5,746 nucleotides of DNA from Acetobacteraceae bacterium (GTDB lineage: Bacteria; Pseudomonadota; Alphaproteobacteria; Acetobacterales; Acetobacteraceae), in NCBI GenBank assembly GCA_003164305.1, contig PLSZ01000376.1, positions 4,367-10,112 on the forward strand, given 5' to 3'. The notes under the pieces are model-generated. The model made no database searches and was not told the DNA's origin. It saw only the letters and a list, made by a program, of their open reading frames with translations. Shown one piece after another: positions 5,741 to 5,746 of the stretch (positions within the stretch are counted from its first letter, which is position 1; each line of letters starts with the position of its first letter). A program made the translations under genes and the position numbers.

Positions 5741-5746
5741 ATGCCC
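5741..5746 (+). CDS. Probable start of the next gene (two codons visible)
   Basis: ATG at 5741 is preceded by GAGAGG at 5732-5737 (bases 5732-5737 read GAGAGG), followed by three A before the ATG, a typical ribosome-binding arrangement though slightly close. Only Met-Pro is visible, so the product cannot be named. It is on the same strand as tctC and the MmgE/PrpD gene and could belong to the same operon, 99 bases downstream. The alternative start at 5691, in a different frame, has no such signal. Confidence 0.4.

Noticed and set aside
5691..5746. ATG at 5691 as the start of the next gene
   Set aside because: The frame is open to the end of the window, but there is no ribosome-binding sequence before it, unlike the ATG at 5741 preceded by GAGAGG; the bases also resemble an extragenic palindrome arm.

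Overview
The window is a GC-rich (roughly two thirds G+C by eye), densely coded stretch of a proteobacterial chromosome. It carries a small-carboxylate uptake and catabolism locus. The gene families (tripartite tricarboxylate transporter TctA/TctB/TctC, hydantoinase B, MmgE/PrpD) and the palindromic intergenic hairpins fit an alphaproteobacterium, perhaps Rhodospirillales/Acetobacteraceae. Betaproteobacteria, which are also rich in TctC proteins, cannot be excluded from the sequence alone.

Layout: bases 1-903 (+) hold the C-terminal 300 codons of a hydantoinase B/oxoprolinase-type subunit whose start lies upstream of the window. Bases 904-1080 are the gap between convergent genes and contain three short perfect-stem hairpins. 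Bases 1081-3072 (-) hold a tctB-tctA pair with a 9-base gap, encoding the two membrane subunits of a tripartite tricarboxylate transporter. Bases 3073-3288 are a divergent promoter region. Bases 3289-5641 (+) hold tctC (periplasmic solute-binding protein, GTG start, export signal) and an MmgE/PrpD-family enzyme that overlaps it by 11 bases. Bases 5642-5740 are non-coding, and a probable next gene begins at 5741.

How the parts fit: TctC would capture a di- or tricarboxylate-like anion in the periplasm and pass it to the TctA/TctB permease encoded from the other side of the shared promoter region. The co-translated MmgE/PrpD protein (a family of hydro-lyases, decarboxylases and epimerases acting on citrate-like acids) is the best candidate for the first intracellular step. 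The hydantoinase B-type subunit is convergent to the transporter, so its link is only by proximity. The real substrate cannot be read from the sequence.

I see no strong sign of a wholly new system. The most notable points are arginines in place of expected catalytic Lys/His residues in the MmgE/PrpD protein, the split divergent tct arrangement with a dyad over the tctC start-site region, a C-terminal extension on the hydantoinase B protein, and the hairpin cluster between the convergent genes. No regulator gene, RNA gene, insertion sequence, CRISPR array or origin was recognised.
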